This document shows, piece after piece, positions 60,471 to 64,000 of a DNA stretch of 64,000 bases. The position numbers and the translations under genes are program-made. A model generated the notes under the pieces. That model saw only the letters and a list, made by a program, of their open reading frames with translations. It made no database searches and was not told the origin of the DNA. Positions within the stretch are counted from its first letter, which is position 1. Every line of letters starts with the position of its first letter. Origin of the DNA: RPQK01 sp041946865 (GTDB taxonomy: Bacteria > Acidobacteriota > UBA6911 > RPQK01); assembly GCA_041946865.1 (NCBI GenBank), contig JBHGBF010000015.1:1-64000 (forward strand), given 5' to 3'.

Positions 60471-61839
60471 CTACTTCACCGTCCCGCCCGCCACCAGTTC
60501 CAGCGCCTCTTTCAGGCTCTTCTCGATGAGCAGGCACATCTCGTCAATGTCGCTCCTGTCGGCGATGAGCGCCGGGCCCACCGCAAACCAGTCCGGGTCA
60601 ACCCGCAAAATCAGCCCATTCTTGATGGCCGTGCGTTTGAGCGCCGTTCCCAGTTTGCGGGAAGCCGGGAAGGGGCGGTTGGTAACAGGGTCCTCTGCCA
60701 GTTCCACTCCCTGGATCAGGCCGCGGCCCCTTACCTCGCGGACGATCCCGTAGCGTCGCAGTTCGCACAGCCTGCCGGACAGGTACTCTCCCAGTTCGCG
60801 GGCTTTGTCCGGGAGGCATTTCTCGACGAGCTCGTCGATGACCGCGATTCCCACGGCCGCGGCCAGCGGGTTTCCGGCGAAGGTGTGGCCGTGCGCAAAC
60901 TGGATCTCGGCCTCTGCCGGACCCAGGAACGCATTCGCCAGGTCCTCCCGGGCAATCATCGACCCGAGCGGTATCATCCCGCTTGACAGGCCCTTGCCTG
61001 CGCAAAATGATGTCCGGAGTCACCCCAAACGTCTGGGCCGCGAACATGCGGCCGGTGCGGGCAAAGCCGGTTATGACCTCGTCGAAGATCAGCAGTACGT
61101 TGTAGCGGTCGCAAGTCTCCCGAAGGATCTGGAAGTACTCTTCGGTCGGGGTGATGATCCCGCCCGTGTTGCCGATCGGCTCGACGATCACACCGGCCAC
61201 GGTCTCGGGGTCTTCCGCCGCGATGACGTCCGCCACCGACCGGGCCGCGAACCGGTTGCATTTCTCCCAGGAGGCAAAGACATCCCGGTAGTGATTCGGG
61301 GTGAAGACCTTGACGAAGCCGCCCATCTGCGGCTCGAACTTGCTCTTGCGAGGACCGGTGCCACTGGCCGACATGGCCCCAAAGGTCCCGCCATGGTAAC
61401 CGTGGTACCGGCTGACGAATTTGTACTTTCCCGGATGTCCGGTCTGTTTGAAGTACTGCCGGGCGAACTGCATGGCCGCTTCGGTCGATTCAGACCCGCC
61501 ACTGAAAGGCTTGACGTACTTCAGGTTTCCCGGGGCCACCGAGCCGAGCTTTTCGATGAAATCGAGCGTGACATCACAGATCCCGTGCAGCGGCGGGAAG
61601 AAGGTGATGCGATCGAGCTGCCGCCGCATCGCTTCAACCAGCCGCGGGTGCCGGTGTCCGAGGATCGCCACGAAGATGCCTCCGATGGCGTCAAAGTAGC
61701 GGCGACCATCGATGTCCCAGTAATGCAGGCCTTCCGCTCGGGACACAATGAGCGGGTCCTGGAGGACGGCGGTCGTCTGCTGGTAGTCAAGGAAAGTGCG
61801 TTTCAGCAGTTCTTTTTGCCGGTCTGTTGCCTGGCTCAT
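60471..61839 (-). pseudogene. Class III PLP aminotransferase split by a homopolymer frameshift
   Basis: From MSQATDRQKELLKRTFLDYQ the first frame is a good class III aminotransferase: FSGGSESTEAAMQFARQYF, SRYHGYHGGTFGAMSASG, LLIFDEVITGFARTGRM. At the run AAAA (61004-61007 on the plus strand) an extra base breaks the frame exactly before the lysine. The other frame reads AGKGLSSGMIPLGSMIA (cofactor lysine), GHTFAGNPLAAAVG and the tail to 60471. Restoring one base gives a complete ~455-residue enzyme. The site is a plain homopolymer, so an assembly error is quite possible. Confidence 0.78.
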
Positions 61840-61847
61840 TTTGAACC

Positions 61848-63197
61848 TCAAGAACTGGGTCCTGCGAATGCTCCGGCGTGCAGGCCGAGCTTCCAGTCTC
61901 CCGTTGTCAGTTCCCGCATGGTGAATTCGTACACGACGAGCTTCTTGTTCTTCAGCCGGTCACCGGCGCCGCCCTCGGCGAGGCTGAGCTGTTCCCGAGT
62001 GGCGAAAGCGCCGTTGTCGTTCACCACTATCGCGTCAATGGGCTGCCCCAGCTCAGCGCTCAGGTGTTCAACCAGCCCGGCCGATTCGCCCCAACCCATT
62101 CCCCGAAGAGAGTCGATGTTCGAGAAGCTGTCGCCAAGGCAGAGAATCTGGGCTTGCGGGCTGGCAGCCCAGGGCTGGCCGTCGGCGCTCAGGACCTGCT
62201 CGATTTCCACGGTTTCGGAAACAGGAAGGCCGATCATCCGGGCGGTGTCCCCGACATTGCTCACCCGGGCTACCCGTTTGCGGTAGTCCACGGTTCTCCC
62301 GGCGGGCAGGGGCACAGAACTCCTGATCAACGCCGCCAGCCAGAGGGCAGCCACCCGGGCGCCGGCCGGCGTCCAGTGGGTGGCAGTGGCCAGGTAGACG
62401 TTGGCCCCTCGTTTCTTCTCCTCCACGAGGGACGGGGCAAGATCGAGCACGGCGATTCCGGCTGCCTCCAGTCGGGCCTTGAAGTCTCCGAACGAGGCGT
62501 TCTGCAGCGGAGGCGCCTTGTGAAGAGCCCTGTTTGCGAACCGCTCGGGGTAGATGACCGGCTTGATCGGCACGGGCATCACGACCAGCCTGATCCCCTG
62601 GCGCGCGAGGAAACGGTTGAATTCCAGTATCGCTTTGGTCGGATCCGGCTGCACGGCCGTCCGTCCGTCTTTTGCCGCTCTCAATCGGTCGAGAAGAGCG
62701 CGCGGCTCGAGAAAACCGGGGCCGGTCAAGTACTCGATCTCCGGGCGGTAAAAGAACCAGCCGTCCGCTCCGCAGTAGGCTTTCTCGTTTCCTCCTCCCA
62801 GGTAGCCGGAGATCAGGTTCTGGGCGGCCGGAAGCAGCGCCTGGCTGGTCGCCGACGTCTTGCGAAGGGCGCTTTCCCAGGAGGTGATGGCGGCGAGGAC
62901 TCGGCGGTTCACCTCAAAAACCGCGTCGACCGGACCCTCCTTGCTCATCTGCAGGACCTCGTCCAGCGCCGGGAACCCGTCAAACAACGTCAGTGTCGTC
63001 GGCCGGACCTCCCCGCCAGCAACCGCCTGTCGCCAGCCTTCGGCCACATGATTGGCCACCGGAACGGCCACAATAACGAGCAGAAACGAAAAGACCAGGA
63101 AGCGCGAGACGGCCGGAGTCACGGAGGTGTGCCCGACCTCTCGTTGGGCGATCTCCTCGCGAGTCAGATGGTGGTTGGTTCTCTCCGGTTGGGACAT
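61848..63197 (-). CDS. AlgX/AlgJ-like SGNH acetyltransferase
   Basis: 449 residues with one N-terminal membrane anchor (FLVFSFLLVIVAVPVANHV). The domain contains CGADGWFFYRPEIEYLTGPG, RLVVMPVPIKPVIYPERF, ANVYLATATHWTPAGARVAA (the D/H pair) and ILCLGDSFSNIDSLRGMGWG (catalytic serine). In alginate systems AlgJ/AlgX move acetyl groups from an acetylated donor to sugars in the periplasm, working with the MBOAT protein AlgI. Here the MBOAT gene is directly upstream (63198). Together they would acetylate an exported polysaccharide. Confidence 0.8.
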   Translation of the reverse strand: MSQPERTNHHLTREEIAQREVGHTSVTPAVSRFLVFSFLLVIVAVPVANHVAEGWRQAVAGGEVRPTTLTLFDGFPALDEVLQMSKEGPVDAVFEVNRRVLAAITSWESALRKTSATSQALLPAAQNLISGYLGGGNEKAYCGADGWFFYRPEIEYLTGPGFLEPRALLDRLRAAKDGRTAVQPDPTKAILEFNRFLARQGIRLVVMPVPIKPVIYPERFANRALHKAPPLQNASFGDFKARLEAAGIAVLDLAPSLVEEKKRGANVYLATATHWTPAGARVAALWLAALIRSSVPLPAGRTVDYRKRVARVSNVGDTARMIGLPVSETVEIEQVLSADGQPWAASPQAQILCLGDSFSNIDSLRGMGWGESAGLVEHLSAELGQPIDAIVVNDNGAFATREQLSLAEGGAGDRLKNKKLVVYEFTMRELTTGDWKLGLHAGAFAGPSS

Positions 63198-64000
63198 CTA
63201 GAAAATAAAGTAAATACAAGGGTTAAAAGCTTGCGTGGCCATCGTCGCGACCGACAGGAGCAGCACGACCACCGACAGCGCCGCTTTGCTCCACGTCAGC
63301 TCCCGGGTAAAGTCCCAGGTCTGGGGCGCCGCCCAGACGAGCACCGCGGCTATCGCCATCATCGCCAGGAAGTAGGGCTGGTAGATCAGCCCTGAGATCA
63401 AACCGGTGCCATCCTGAACCGCTCCCACCCCCAGCATGCTGGCCAGGTACTCAACCGAGACGGGAAGGTCGGGCGAGCGAAAGAAGACCCAGCTTAGAGA
63501 GGCGATCAAGAAGGTGAAAGCGACGCGCAGACCGGCCGGCATCCGGCTGTAGAAACCCTGCTTGCCGCGCAGGCGTTCGATCACGAGGAAACCGCCGTGA
63601 ATGGCGCCCCAGACTACGAAGTTCCAGGCCGCCCCGTGCCACAGCCCTCCGAGGAGCATCACCATCGCCAAATTGGCGTAGGTGCGGACCGGACCCTTCC
63701 GGTTTCCTCCGAGCGCGATGTAGAGGTTGTCGCGCAACCACGTGGACAGCGAGAGGTGCCACCGCAGCCAGAACTCTGTGATCGACTGCGACTTATAGGG
63801 AGAATCGAAGTTCTTGGCGAAGACGAAGCCCAGCCCGAAGCTGAAGAAAGCCACCCCGCGCGCGAACTTTTCCATCGTGAGCGTGCGCTCGCGCAACTGC
63901 TGCGCCACCTCGTGGAAGCGGATGATCGGCCCGGCCACGAGCTGTGGGAACATCGAGACGTAGCAGGCGAAGTCAATCGGGTTGCGGATCGCGAGCGCTT
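63198..64000 (-). CDS. MBOAT O-acyltransferase (AlgI/DltB-like), incomplete and with internal loss
   Basis: The frame runs off the window. NPIDFACYVSMFPQLVAGPI precedes RFHEVAQQLRERTLTMEKFA. VAFFSFGLGFVFAKNFDSPY joins two family segments that are normally separated by some 70-90 residues containing the D-F-S-G-Y-S-D-M-A-I-G helix; that region is missing, in frame. The later part is typical: WHLSLSTWLRDNLYIALGGN, GGLWHGAAWNFVVWGAIHGG (catalytic histidines). It is a multi-pass membrane enzyme feeding acyl groups to the AlgX-like protein. With the core segment lost, it is probably inactive. Confidence 0.75.
   Translation of the reverse strand, partial: ALAIRNPIDFACYVSMFPQLVAGPIIRFHEVAQQLRERTLTMEKFARGVAFFSFGLGFVFAKNFDSPYKSQSITEFWLRWHLSLSTWLRDNLYIALGGNRKGPVRTYANLAMVMLLGGLWHGAAWNFVVWGAIHGGFLVIERLRGKQGFYSRMPAGLRVAFTFLIASLSWVFFRSPDLPVSVEYLASMLGVGAVQDGTGLISGLIYQPYFLAMMAIAAVLVWAAPQTWDFTRELTWSKAALSVVVLLLSVATMATQAFNPCIYFIF

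Overview
The window is GC-rich, gene-dense bacterial chromosome. I infer the phylum Acidobacteriota (Solibacteres/Bryobacter-like). The reasons are an Oar-type TonB-dependent receptor with an N-terminal carboxypeptidase-like domain, many Tat-exported Gfo/Idh/MocA oxidoreductases and sulfatases, CehA/McbA-type PHP metallohydrolases, and abundant long extragenic palindromes. No marker gene fixes the taxonomy.

Layout. 0-3.8 kb: chromate transporter, hemerythrin-domain protein, MFS transporter. 3.9-13.2 kb: a gene graveyard with a 5'-truncated TonB receptor relic carrying an in-frame amber codon, a PIN-toxin scrap, an orphan P-loop protein, a truncated Panacea antitoxin, an ISKra4-type insertion sequence with an accessory ORF, a truncated and frameshifted restriction ATPase, an intact sodium:solute symporter, and a tyrosine-integrase scrap next to tRNA-Arg(TCT). 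13.9-25 kb: DegT aminotransferase plus Gfo/Idh pair, a complete 1,081-residue TonB receptor, a Tat-exported Gfo/Idh, a sulfatase relic, a ROK regulator and an intact sulfatase. 25.4-38.5 kb: two divergent sets of exported proteins. One is a deacetylase-like protein, an exported unknown and a PHP hydrolase. The other is a frameshifted PHP hydrolase, a DoxX-TIM-barrel fusion and a GH20 hexosaminidase. 38.9-46.3 kb: Gfo/Idh proteins and exported TIM-barrel glycosidase-like proteins. 46.4-57.8 kb: a PocR-AraC regulator, a six-hairpin glycosidase, DegT aminotransferase, exported TIM-barrel hydrolase, PIG-L deacetylase, a paired half-size DMT transporter, a sulfatase and an SGNH esterase. 58.1-64 kb (minus strand): MBOAT acyltransferase, AlgX/AlgJ-like protein, class III aminotransferase, M20 hydrolase and zinc alcohol dehydrogenase, several of them damaged.

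How the genes fit together. Most intact genes look like machinery for desulfating, deacetylating and cleaving amino-sugar-containing glycans outside the cytoplasm. Sugar oxidoreductases and aminotransferases would then process the products inside. Regulators sit inside the locus (ROK, PocR-AraC).

Three regulatory signals are visible. (1) A 34-35 bp double site with 21-bp periodicity lies upstream of both the cytoplasmic Gfo/Idh gene and the six-hairpin glycosidase gene that flank the AraC gene. (2) Two near-identical promoters (GATAGTTTT element, TTGACA, 17 bp, TAGYGT) precede the TonB receptor and the sulfatase-relic/Gfo-Idh unit. (3) LacI-operator-like 14-mers lie near 40.2, 40.3 and 47.4 kb.

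The other main theme is palindromes. At least eight palindromic repeat loci are present, and three lie inside reading frames without breaking them. One of these has 48-bp perfect arms flanked by a 10-bp direct repeat. Several frameshifts sit in short homopolymers and could be assembly errors rather than real mutations.
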